From: Seison nebaliae
Lineage: Eukaryota; Rotifera; Pararotatoria; Seisonacea; Seisonidae
Assembly: GCA_023231475.1 (NCBI GenBank)
Contig: JALJEE010001843.1
Coordinates: forward strand, 1-44,887
Reading direction: 5' to 3'
DNA: 44,887 nucleotides
Part shown: one piece after another, positions 35,485 to 44,544 of the stretch
How positions within the stretch are numbered: the first letter of the stretch is position 1
How the letters are laid out: every line of letters begins with the position of its first letter
The notes under the pieces: generated by a model
Seen by the model: only the letters and a program-made list of their open reading frames with translations
Database searches by the model: none
Told to the model about the DNA's origin: nothing
Position numbers and translations under genes: made by a program

Positions 35485-36310
35485 ATGTCAAATGATTGTT
35501 TTGAGCAGAGTAAAGAAAATTCGGATGAAACAAAAAACATTTCTGACAACAGTTCGTCTACTCAAATGGAAGATAATACTAACAATAACCGAGGGAAATT
35601 ATATGTTCCTGGATTAGGTTTAGAGATAATTCTCTTCCATTTCTTCATAACTATTCATTCATTTGTAAAGGGCAAGCCGGAGTTAATCAATTGGGTGGCG
35701 TATTTGTTAATGGGAGACCTCTCCCAGATCATGTTCGACAAAAAATTGTTGAATTATCATTATTAGGTGTCCGACCATGTGACATTTCTAGACATCTATT
35801 AGTTTCTCATGGTTGTGTCTCGAAAATATTAACTAGATTTTATGAAACTGGCACGATTAAACCTGGAAGTTTACAATGTTCTATCGATAAAAGTTAATTT
35901 ATTGTTTTCAACGTTCTCATTATGATGAATATATTTGCAGGTGAATTCAATGGAAAGAAGAAAAGGAAGAGTCTCGCATACAAGCGTAAATTACAAGTTA
36001 CAATTTTATTTGAGTTTTATTAATTCTATTGAAGTGTTAGACTGATAATCGAAATGTCAAGAGAATTTTATACAATTCCTCCATCAAATCCAACATGGAC
36101 AAAAAGGAATTTCTTCAGCCAATCAACGAATCAAATACGACGAAAGAAGTGCAAAATGGTGAATGCGACAAGAATTTAGTTGCCCTACTACTACTGCATT
36201 TAGCTAACGCGCTTAATCAAAAACAAAATGATTCGAACAAAGAAAAGAAGGTATTGACCAAAGAGAACGCTTCCCCAAAATCTTTCCATATCGAACATTT
36301 ACTGAAATAA
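35485..36310 (+). CDS. Poxn: Pox-neuro-like protein with PAI-only paired domain
   Basis: Four exons, 35485-35617, 35671-35892, 35941-35996, 36041-36310, phases closing to 226 aa. Residues 45-111 are the PAI (N-terminal) half of a paired domain: [19 protein letters not shown], then [19 protein letters not shown] and [11 protein letters not shown]; the ILTRFYETG ending points to Pox neuro rather than Pax2/5/8, Pax6 or Pax3/7. The RED half that normally follows (IGGSK...) is missing: after KPGS comes a short basic linker ([14 protein letters not shown], a likely nuclear localisation signal), then [10 protein letters not shown], which weakly resembles the end of RED's last helix. The protein ends SFHIEHLLK, fitting the eh1 Groucho-binding pattern FxIxxLL. 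Pox neuro is a DNA-binding regulator of sensory-organ fate in flies. Introns are 44-53 bp, leaving no room for a hidden RED exon between 35671 and 36310. Confidence 0.78.
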
Positions 36311-36474
36311 TATATTTTATGATTGTAACTCTATTAAGAAAATCGAGTAAAATATTGTGAAATTTCCTAAATCAACTTATTTTCCATTTTGCCTAATTTA
36401 CTTTTCATTTCGTTAATTAAAAATTTGTTCATTGTCGGTGATACTAACATTTCTTCATTTGTTTCTTGTGTATC

Positions 36475-37098
36475 ATGCCAATCCCAACAATTGACAATGC
36501 CGCCATTCCTTACCGATTACAACCGCCAATTGAGGGAAAATATTTTAATAAGAGATTTGTAAATCATCCAAATGAGAGACATGAGTTTCCTTGTCCTGAT
36601 CAGTACAAGTCTCAACCGGACAAGAGATTGAAAGAGATGTTGAAAAGACAAAAATTACCAGGAAAAGATACAATAACAAAACCAATCTTACCGAAATGTG
36701 AAGCAGAAGAGCGTAAGAAATATTGTTCGAATAACGGTTATGGCCAAAGAACAGCAAAAGAAACATTTTTCAACAAAGATCCTCCTGTTAAAAAGATTTA
36801 TCGAATATTCCTCAAATATGGGTCGAGTATGGTGGAGGTGTATGTTGGCCGTGACGAATCGCTAACAGGACCATGTTTAAAAGATTTAAGAGAGAAAGTT
36901 GATAAAACGTTTGGAATACCATTTGCCGATCAAAGACTTTATTATTTGGGACAGATTCTACAGAACTATGACGATGATCGATGTTTGAAAGATTTATATA
37001 TTTGGGATGGCGCCACCATTAACATAGGAGGTTGTCCAAAAGCAGGTAATTCGTGTGTCAGCGAATGTGCCAATAAAACATATTCCTGCACGATCTAA
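36475..37098 (+). CDS. BAG1-like ubiquitin-like domain protein A
   Basis: 207 aa, single exon; the ATG at 36475 is the first in frame. Residues 1-100 are basic and Pro-rich with no domain. Residues about 101-183 form a ubiquitin-like fold: KKIYRIFLKYGSS (strands 1-2), GPCLKDLREKVDKTFGIPF (helix), DQRLYYLGQILQNYDD, then WDGATINIGG. The helix and DQR-YY-GQ pattern resembles the Ubl of BAG1, but no BAG domain follows. After IGG comes a short Cys-rich tail (CPKAGNSCVSEC...). It forms a tandem pair with the next gene. A role in proteasome or chaperone contact is inferred only from the fold. Confidence 0.7.
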   Translation: MPIPTIDNAAIPYRLQPPIEGKYFNKRFVNHPNERHEFPCPDQYKSQPDKRLKEMLKRQKLPGKDTITKPILPKCEAEERKKYCSNNGYGQRTAKETFFNKDPPVKKIYRIFLKYGSSMVEVYVGRDESLTGPCLKDLREKVDKTFGIPFADQRLYYLGQILQNYDDDRCLKDLYIWDGATINIGGCPKAGNSCVSECANKTYSCTI

Positions 37099-37267
37099 TG
37101 AACATCAATTATAATGTTTTCAATTGAATATTGCTTGAGTATAAAACTCCAAACTATTTCTTTTTTTTCAGTAGGAATTCTCTTTTTTCTTTTCTTTTAT
37201 TCTGTTTTTAGTTCACTTTCCAAGTTTTCTTTTTCAATTGATATTCCGATTTTGTTTGTTAGTTAGA

Positions 37268-37702
37268 ATGAATAACCGCAAATTTTCAGTACCTGAATCT
37301 TGTCCCGATGGTTATGGTATCAAAAAGAAACAGGGACAAGGTTATCAAGGATTTGTTTTTGGTGGACATGATTCGAATGGTGCAAGGAAACTTGAAAGAA
37401 CGCCACCAAAAAGTATTCGGATCGAATTACAACATGGATCAGACAGAATAGCTTTAACTGTGGAGAATAAAGACTCACCGGAAGGACCAACAATAAAAGA
37501 TTTAAAAGATTTAGTAAAGAAACACACATATGTGCCTTTCTGCGATCAAAGAATCTATTACAAAGGACAATCGTTACAGAAAGAACCAGATAATGAATAT
37601 TTACATAAATATTATGTAATGCCAAATGCTCAAATTGCTATTGGTGGAGCGCAACAAGGTACATCATGCTTCACTGATTGTAAGGATCCAGCAGATCCTT
37701 GA
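37268..37702 (+). CDS. BAG1-like ubiquitin-like domain protein B
   Basis: 144 aa, single exon, a paralogue of the preceding gene 170 bp upstream. It has a shorter N-terminus. The ubiquitin-like domain (about residues 44-130) has KSIRIELQHGSD, GPTIKDLKDLVKKHTYVPF and CDQRIYYKGQSLQ, then IAIGG and a Cys tail (TSCFTDCKDPADP). Conserved between the two are GP-x-x-KDL, the PF-x-DQR-x-YY-x-GQ-x-LQ segment, IGG and SC-x3-C. Divergence outside these positions means the duplication is not recent. The start chosen is the ATG at 37268; the frame continues upstream without another ATG. Confidence 0.7.
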   Translation: MNNRKFSVPESCPDGYGIKKKQGQGYQGFVFGGHDSNGARKLERTPPKSIRIELQHGSDRIALTVENKDSPEGPTIKDLKDLVKKHTYVPFCDQRIYYKGQSLQKEPDNEYLHKYYVMPNAQIAIGGAQQGTSCFTDCKDPADP

Positions 37703-37799
37703 TCAATTATCGAAAAGAATATTTAGTTGCAAACAATTTATAATTAGGTAAAAATATTTAGGAAAAAATTTAGAAACAATTTAAAATATTCTCTTTCCA

Positions 37800-40277
37800 T
37801 CAAATATCAGTAAACATAATATTGTTTATCACGTCAGTTTCGAATACGAAATTTTCAATCACTTCTTTATGATATTCAGCCAGACATGGTTGACCAATAC
37901 GTAAACATTGAATTCGAATTTTTGAGTTGACTAATTCTTGAACAAGTCGATGGACAGCAAGGTCGTTCGCTGCTATCAACTGTAAACTGAACAATGTAAT
38001 ATTGGGAGCCATTCTTTTCGGAAGTACATTATCTGAATTTCTAGAAGTTTCCAATTTTCTTGTATTTTCATTGATAGATTTGGTAAGAATATAAAGAAAT
38101 TGATTTCCTAATCGAACATTCCCATCTAAGCAGAATATTTTTATTTGTGAAATTTTGTCAACTAAATTATCATTGAACGTCTTCATTAATGTCAGTGGCA
38201 TAATTATATTGCAATTAGTGAGAATTAAATTATTCAATGAAGATTGGACTTCTTTTAGAAATAAATGATTAATGGTTTCCATCGAAGCAATATTTAGATC
38301 GATTCCACTTATTTTTAACGTTTCAACGGTAAACGGATTTTGTAATAATAACAACAGAGCTGCCATATCCAGATTTCCTGAATTAAGTTGACCAGCGATA
38401 ATCGTTTTCATATTGGAGAAAATGAAAAAAAGAAATTTCAATGTATTCATGTCGATTGGCTTTAATGTCAATTTCTCCAGAATTATCTCTTCCATTCCTT
38501 GGAACCTTTTGATTATCCAAGAAATTTGAGAAACGGCAATCGATGACATTTCCGTTTTTACTTCAATACTTTGCTGTCTCGAATCCTGGTGTGATATACG
38601 TATTGGTTTCGATTTGTCTTTTCCTGCTCCAAAAATTTCAAATCGATAATTTTGTATCCTATTTATTCGTTGTTCTAAAGATTCGGTTGGTAAATCAAAA
38701 ATCTTGAAAATTTCTAAAGATGTAAAAAGACCAGTAGCTCTCTCTTCCGTAACTACACCAATTAATCCGCTTTTGTGAGGATCTTGAAAGATGTGTTGAT
38801 TTAAAAAAATCATATTTGGAATGGACGTTACAAAAGAAATATCTTTCAATTTGATACTTCGTAAATCTAAGGGATTATTCTTGGCTTGATTTGTGGTGAG
38901 AAGTAATGTTGAAAGAAGACTAGTCAAATCGGGTAATAATATAACGGTGGAACATAAAGAGAAATACTCTAATTTTTTATTCCAAAGTAAATTGAACATG
39001 ATATCAATGAGATCGATTGTTATTGGATTCGAAGAATCTAAATTTTCCAACTTGAATTTTTCAACGATATCGCAGAATGAAACGATGTGATGGATGTAAT
39101 GTTTAATGATTCGTAAGAAGAAGAATGTTCCACCGCTGATCTTGAAAGTTACTATACGGCGAATATTCTTATGATAAATATGTTCATAAAATTTTTCGAG
39201 GATGTGACTAATGCAAAAATTCTCCATGTTAATGAGATAAATTGAATTTATAGAATGGACGTTAAAAATCATTTCTAAAATATCCACATTCATTTCATAA
39301 TCCGTTTCTATAGATTCGAATGACAAATCACGTATCTTCTTTAGTTTGGCGTTGTTAATTGTAGCATCGGGTTTAACGAACTGTACTCCACATAATTTAA
39401 TTTCATTAATCGGATATGATGTGATTGTTGTATTTTCGTACAATTCTAATAATAGAGCGATATTATCATTGCGCAAATGGATAGAGTTGACGTATTTGAA
39501 GAATGTCCAGTCCCAACTGACATCTTCCCATGTATTCACTTTCTCCGAATAAAGAAATTCATATCCATTTTTTTTCCTCATGTCATATCTATATGAATCG
39601 ACCACAGACATATCCGTGACGGAAATTGAAATAGTTTTATTCAAATTTAAATGATATGCATTCAATTGTTCTGCAACTGAATTTTTCACACTTCTTTTTC
39701 GACTCTCTTCAAGATCTTTCAGTGTGATAACTCGATAATATAATTTTCTACATTTCAACACAGTTTCATTAAACAAATGATTGAAATATTTTCGGCGATA
39801 ATCTTCCGTCGTTTCTTTCAATATCAGAGAAGAAGGAGACCATGTTAATAATTCGCAATGAGATTTCCAAATGCTATCAAAATCGACAAATTTCTCATAT
39901 TTCATATTAATTGCACAATTCAATAAATCAATTGATTGTTCCATTAGAGTGGTATCGTTTACTAGCGTAGGTGGTGCAGTATCAGAAGAACGTAGTACGA
40001 ATTCTTCGAAAGTGTCCAAAAATGACTTGAATTTAACTGGTTGCATCAATAAAATTGAATAAAGACGTCGGCAGTTTACGACTATTTGGGAAGTGGTTAA
40101 CGTATGAAGATTTGGACCAACGTACAACATATTCTCTAAATGCAACAAATTGTTGACGTTAGAATGCATCGCAATCTTCAACAAACTGCCTGACGACAGA
40201 CCTAGAAGAAGCATTTCTTCAAATTCCGAAATATTATTCGCCACATATTCAGAACAAATTTCACAAAGCGATTCCAT
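37800..40277 (-). CDS. elongin BC-box leucine-rich protein (CRL substrate-receptor-like)
   Basis: 825 aa with no introns; the start is the ATG at 40277. Residues 3-12 (SLCEICSEYV) match the BC-box consensus (S/T/P)LxxxCxxxPhi exactly, followed by a predicted helical segment (EEMLLLGLSSGSLLKIAMH) where cullin-box sequences lie in such proteins. The rest is leucine/isoleucine-rich with irregular repeats of 24-30 residues (for example LEIFKIFDL, METINHLFL, LNNLILTNCNI), compatible with degenerate LRRs. That layout occurs in LRRC41/MUF1, ZYG11/ZER1 and PRAME, receptors of Cul2/Cul5-elongin BC ubiquitin ligases; I cannot choose between them. It converges on the ubiquitin-like pair with 97 bp between stop codons. 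Confidence 0.6.
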   Translation of the reverse strand: MESLCEICSEYVANNISEFEEMLLLGLSSGSLLKIAMHSNVNNLLHLENMLYVGPNLHTLTTSQIVVNCRRLYSILLMQPVKFKSFLDTFEEFVLRSSDTAPPTLVNDTTLMEQSIDLLNCAINMKYEKFVDFDSIWKSHCELLTWSPSSLILKETTEDYRRKYFNHLFNETVLKCRKLYYRVITLKDLEESRKRSVKNSVAEQLNAYHLNLNKTISISVTDMSVVDSYRYDMRKKNGYEFLYSEKVNTWEDVSWDWTFFKYVNSIHLRNDNIALLLELYENTTITSYPINEIKLCGVQFVKPDATINNAKLKKIRDLSFESIETDYEMNVDILEMIFNVHSINSIYLINMENFCISHILEKFYEHIYHKNIRRIVTFKISGGTFFFLRIIKHYIHHIVSFCDIVEKFKLENLDSSNPITIDLIDIMFNLLWNKKLEYFSLCSTVILLPDLTSLLSTLLLTTNQAKNNPLDLRSIKLKDISFVTSIPNMIFLNQHIFQDPHKSGLIGVVTEERATGLFTSLEIFKIFDLPTESLEQRINRIQNYRFEIFGAGKDKSKPIRISHQDSRQQSIEVKTEMSSIAVSQISWIIKRFQGMEEIILEKLTLKPIDMNTLKFLFFIFSNMKTIIAGQLNSGNLDMAALLLLLQNPFTVETLKISGIDLNIASMETINHLFLKEVQSSLNNLILTNCNIIMPLTLMKTFNDNLVDKISQIKIFCLDGNVRLGNQFLYILTKSINENTRKLETSRNSDNVLPKRMAPNITLFSLQLIAANDLAVHRLVQELVNSKIRIQCLRIGQPCLAEYHKEVIENFVFETDVINNIMFTDI

Positions 40278-40590
40278 GATAAACAGCAATTTTTTAGAAA
40301 TAGTATATGATAGTTTTTAATTTAACTCAAGTTACCACATACATGTACACTGCACAACATACAGTTAGGACAGTACCCAAATTTGCGCTAATCGTTAAAA
40401 AGCTTTTAATTGTTATATCAACAGTTTTTTTATTCTTATTGTCTCTTATCATATTTAATATACATATTAAACTTTATTTTCTTACTATATATCATATATA
40501 CTGCTTTTCAAAATTTTAAACAGTATCAAAACGTATTAGAACTATAAAGAGTCTCAAATTTTGCTGCAAATTACCATTATTTGAGATATA
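40278..40590. other. intergenic before the Tc1-like element
   Basis: AT-rich sequence with no gene. It is the presumed promoter of the minus-strand BC-box gene. The TA at 40589-40590 is the target-site duplication of the next element. Confidence 0.4.
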
Positions 40591-41622
40591 CAGTTCTATT
40601 CAAAAGTAATCGGACGAAATTCGATTTTTTTAAATGCTCATAACTTTCTTCAAGTAGCATGATATGAGTAAAGGAGCATATCGTTAGATAGCATTCAAGC
40701 TCTTTCTGATAGTCCTAACTTCGATAAAAAAATGTAAAATTCAGTCTCAAATAATCGATTAATCAACAAACTTCATTTCTATCTTTTTTTGAGATTCGAA
40801 AATCACATTTTAAGCGGTTAAAGATTTGATTTGATCTAACAAGTAAGATAATATTCGGTTTCGGCATAAAAAATCCATACAGAATATCAAAAATTTTTTT
40901 TTAAATGTTCATTGATTACATAGTTGTTGAGCATCTTTCGAAAAGGATTTTTTTGCAGCATCTAAGAAATTTTACGTGATTGAAAAATTTAAATTGCTTA
41001 TTATTATTCTTCAGCATCATCAATTGATGATATTATTAATAACCCAAAAATATAAATTTTTATTAACATTGGTAACAGAAAATTATATTATTTTTGCATT
41101 TCCAGTGCACATATTTAAGCACTCAGCAGGATACCTAATTGTGAATCTATTTTTATAAAGTTGATCTCAAATCAATCATCTATTATTTCTTAACCTTTGT
41201 TTAAAATTTCGTATAAATAGAGTCAATATTTTCTCTTCTATGGATAAAAGTATAAGAAGCATTTTTAAAGTATGCAAGAAGGAGTGTATTCTAGTCCTAT
41301 GACGATACGATTATTCTCATTCAGATAACGTAGAAGCCCATCAATAACCAGATCAAAAAGCCAAGGCCCAAGAATGCGGAACGCCTGAATTGATGTGGAA
41401 TGAATTTCTACAGCTGTTACTACGAACTTCGGAAACAACCAGGTTATAAAATATATTGTCTTTTTCGTTAATTTTCGACCAAAAAATAGCCCCGAAAAAT
41501 CGGACACAGCCGAACATGTACAATTATCATTAAAAAAAATTTTTCAACACGAGAAAATTTTATTTCAAAAAAAAAAATAATGGTATGGATATGGAATTAT
41601 CGATTACTTTTGAATACAGCTG
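40591..41622. mobile_element. Tc1/mariner-like element, non-autonomous
   Basis: Terminal inverted repeats of 22 bp at 40591-40612 and 41601-41622 match at 20/22 positions (cagttctattcaaaagtaat and the complement of its partner), each flanked by TA, the Tc1/mariner target duplication. The length is 1,032 bp, and no transposase frame remains. It carries a reverse-transcriptase fossil on the minus strand. Confidence 0.75.
41265..41507 (-). pseudogene. non-LTR retrotransposon reverse-transcriptase fragment
   Basis: The minus-strand frame ILGPWLFDLVIDGLLRYLNE resembles the RT block that normally reads GxPQGSxLGPxLFxLxIxxLL. The preceding GVP occurs in the neighbouring frame, so there is a frameshift. 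Only about 80 codons survive. It lies within the Tc1-like element, so it was probably inserted or captured there. Confidence 0.45.
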
Positions 41623-41648
41623 TATAAATATAATGTAGCTGTATAATA

Positions 41649-42100
41649 CACTGTGTTTCAAAAATTCTGGAACATAGGAAATCCCATGTATAATGAGGAA
41701 AAGTTTCAAAAAAAAATTCATAAATTCTGAGACAAAACTTCTAAAACATATTAAAAATTGAATTTTTTTGAAATGAAACACGCATAATTTTAAAATGACT
41801 AAATCCAAAAAAGTAAGTCAACACTTACAAGCCACTATTTTACAGGTCTATAAAGGCAACAAAACTATGAGGGAGGTTTCGAAGGAATTAGGTGTCTCTT
41901 TGGCCATAGTGGGACGAATTAGTCAAAGCGGAAAACGTGAAAGCCGTTATAGACCGATTCGATTAAGAATATTCGAAAACGACCGTTTGGACGACAATCC
42001 GTCGAATTAAATGGTAGTCGAAAGAGATGAAGGAGTAGCCTCATCTGACAAAAATGCACAAAAAGAAAAGATGCGATTTTGTGCGATTTGATTATCTAAT
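41649..42100 (+). mobile_element. truncated Tc1-type transposon
   Basis: A TA followed by a Tc1-like terminal sequence (cactgtgtttcaaaaattct) at 41649 precedes a 71-codon frame (41795-42010). That frame encodes a helix-turn-helix similar to Tc1 transposase N-termini (KGNKTMREVSKELGVSLAIVGR). No DDE catalytic domain and no matching right end were found. Fragment boundaries are approximate. Confidence 0.55.
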
Positions 42101-43668
42101 AATTTCTTTATTAAAGGTATAATTATTAAATATATATTAATAATAATTATAATATACATTAATAAATATTTGATTTTTCTTCTTTAATTATTTTTTCATA
42201 AAAAGAAAGGGGAGATTATCGAAAAAGTAAAATTTTGTACTTTCAAATTATTTTTCAATTTTTTAATATATCCTCGAAGTGAAACATCCTCGATGCTTCT
42301 AGGAAGCAAATTAGGAATATTTTATTAGATCATCGAAATAGCAAAAGAAAACATCTTATTAATACATTCATGGGTAATGTAACATTGCGTGAACTTCTGT
42401 ATAAGAATTGAAGAGAATATATCGATATATCGAAACATCTATTCTTAACTATCATCTCCATTTCTTGCAATAGGTAATTCGAAACACAAATAAGATGAAA
42501 GAAATCAACAGATTCTGATGCTAAGTGAACTAAAATTTTTCCGAAACATTTTCAGCATCAACTTTGACTCGCATCTTTTAAAGAACCGATTTTCTGGCGT
42601 TTAACCTATTTTATAATATTTTTTAATGAACAAACAGTTCTCTTGAATATTCTCTTCTCTCAAATGACGACAACGCATCTTCGGGTATATTCCTCACATA
42701 TAATTTCTTAAGATAACTGATAGAATTAAAATTAAAACGTGAAGGAAATTGAAGAGTCAATAACATAAACGACATATTCTTCGGATATAAAAATTCTCAA
42801 AGGATTTTTCAAGAATTCATAATTGATGATATCAAACTCCCCTATCACACAAAAACAAGCTGGATTTTAAGTACTCATCTGAGTATTTAATTAGAGGTTA
42901 ATTACACCGTTTTTTCACCGTGTTTTAGAGCTCTAAATCACGGCCATGGTCCTACAAATCACTTCACAATTAGATAATTCAGCAAATTTTAATTTTAATC
43001 AAAATTAAATTTGATTTAAAACAATTTTTCTTATATTTTATTATAATTACATGTTATTGTTTTTTTGTTTTTATGCAGATATTATTTGATACTCAAATTT
43101 GAATTTTAATTATTTCGCATTCAAATTTTAATTATTTTTAACTGTTTTTAATTTTTATTACTTATAAACGATGATATTAACACGTTAATGTTTATTTTCA
43201 TTCCTCAATTTTACCAAACAATTTTTAGAAATTTATCATTCAAACTCACCTTTACCAGACTTCGAACCCACATCGAACAATAAACGAATATAGTTAAGAA
43301 ATTAAAAAAAAACAATCAGAAACAGAGTAATTAAAAGTAAAGAAATGAAAGAAAAAGAAGAAAAAAATGAAAAAAAAACAAATTAAATTTGATTTATATA
43401 ATTAATGAAATCTTGTGGGATTGTGGAGAAAATTTTTTATCGATATGTCGATTTCAAATTTCGAAGCGACCGGGTTGATTTGTTGAACGGTTCCTGAAAT
43501 AGAAGAATATAAAGAAAAACAAACAAACAAAAAACTAACTAAAAATGAACTAATAATAAGTTCATGAATTTTTGAATCGTTCAGTTTGAACGAATTGGAT
43601 TGTTTATTTCTATTTTTCCATAAAATATGTTTCATTCCATTATTGTTTAACAGCTTCTGTGATGTTCT
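42101..43668. other. AT-rich intergenic sequence, no gene
   Basis: Very AT-rich with homopolymer A/T runs and an A/G-rich low-complexity tract around 43300-43380. Contains a near-perfect 26-bp palindrome (42918-42943). A minus-strand frame at 43402-43635 has no domain or splice support. Confidence 0.5.
42918..42943. repeat. 26-bp near-perfect palindrome
   Basis: The 13-bp arms match at 12/13 positions around TTAGAGCTCTAA, with CCGTG and CACGG at the ends. A shorter perfect palindrome (TACTCA-TC-TGAGTA, 42872-42885) lies 33 bp upstream. May be a transposon end or a cruciform-prone site. Confidence 0.7.
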
Positions 43669-43836
43669 TCATTCTCCATACGTTCCGTTGAACTTCCACT
43701 CGATTGAGATATTGATTGAGAATTGAAATCTTCGTTTGATGAACTCGATAACCAGTTGTATTTTTTTTGGTCGGACGATCTTCTTCACATCTTCCAACGG
43801 TATCTTCTGTTTTCTCCTACCGGTTCCCATTTTCAT
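43669..43836 (-). CDS. small basic reading frame, doubtful
   Basis: The ATG at 43836 opens MKMGTGRRKQKIPLEDVKK, continuing 55 codons. An A8 run (forward T8 near 43763) occurs in the middle; with one base fewer the frame would run into a Ser-rich C-terminus (NWLSSSSNEDFNSQS) that looks more protein-like, so a homopolymer indel is possible. No family recognised. Confidence 0.2.
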   Translation of the reverse strand: MKMGTGRRKQKIPLEDVKKIVRPKKIQLVIEFIKRRFQFSINISIEWKFNGTYGE

Positions 43837-43933
43837 TTTGTAATATTTGTGATTGTGAATTATAAATAAGAACAACAATAATAATAATAATTTTGAATAA
43901 AGTTCTATTAATTATAGCATATGATATCTAGAG

Positions 43934-44536
43934 CAGGTGTGTAAATTCTTGAGGAGAAAAGATTTTTTCCTCATTATACAGAATTATTATTCATGTATAG
44001 TATACGCCCTACATGTATACTACTTTATATTATATACTCATGTATTTATAATTTATTTGAGATTTGAAATGTTGAAATAGAAATAATGGAAAAGGAAATT
44101 TATAAAAAGTATCTACAAAAGAAAAATTCTTTTAATTACACAAAATAAGGAATAACATCTTCTTCATGATAAACGTTATCGTCATCTACATCTTCGAATT
44201 CATAGTTCTGGTTTACTTTCAATCTTAACAAATGACTTAAATTTTCGTCTTTTAATTGTGATCGGTAACGATTTTTCAAGTATCACAAAGAGGAAAATGC
44301 AGCTTCGCACAAATATGTAGTCCCAAATTTACAAAAATGTTTTTGCACGAATGAAACCATTTCTGGATAATCCATTGGCGATATTTTCGCCCAGAAATTT
44401 TGAATATATTTAATAAGAATTTAATGTAATAAGATATTTTATAATGTATTGAAATGTAGGTATATATTTATATGCATTAATAGGTGTAAATTTTTGAGGA
44501 GGAAAAACTCATTTTCCTCAGATATTTACATGCTTG
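43934..44536. mobile_element. hAT-family element with 8-bp TSDs
   Basis: Imperfect terminal inverted repeats begin CAGGTGTGTAAAT at 43934 and, read inward on the other strand, CAAGCATGTAAAT at 44536. Identical 8-bp direct repeats ATCTAGAG flank the element (43926-43933 and 44537-44544), the hAT hallmark. Length 603 bp. It contains only the 3' end of a transposase gene on the minus strand, so it is non-autonomous. Confidence 0.85.
44136..44415 (-). pseudogene. hAT transposase C-terminal fragment
   Basis: The minus-strand frame contains TTYLCEAAFSSL, then an in-frame TGA (44283-44285), then YLKNRYRSQLKDENLSHLL, the pattern of the hAT C-terminal dimerisation domain as in ZBED5/SCAND3-like proteins. 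It ends in an acidic tail at a stop at 44136-44138. The internal stop and lack of upstream coding show it is dead. Confidence 0.75.
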
Positions 44537-44544
44537 ATCTAGAG

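Noticed and set aside
37320-37625. Long minus-strand frames opposite the ubiquitin-like genes
   Set aside because: They are antisense shadows of conserved coding sequence.
43230-43300. tRNA B-box-like sequence (gggttcgaagtc on the minus strand)
   Set aside because: No A box, no acceptor stem and no cloverleaf can be drawn around it.
43700-43836. MADS-box-like start (MGTGRRKQKI)
   Set aside because: Resemblance stops after a few basic residues; the conserved MADS helix pattern is absent.
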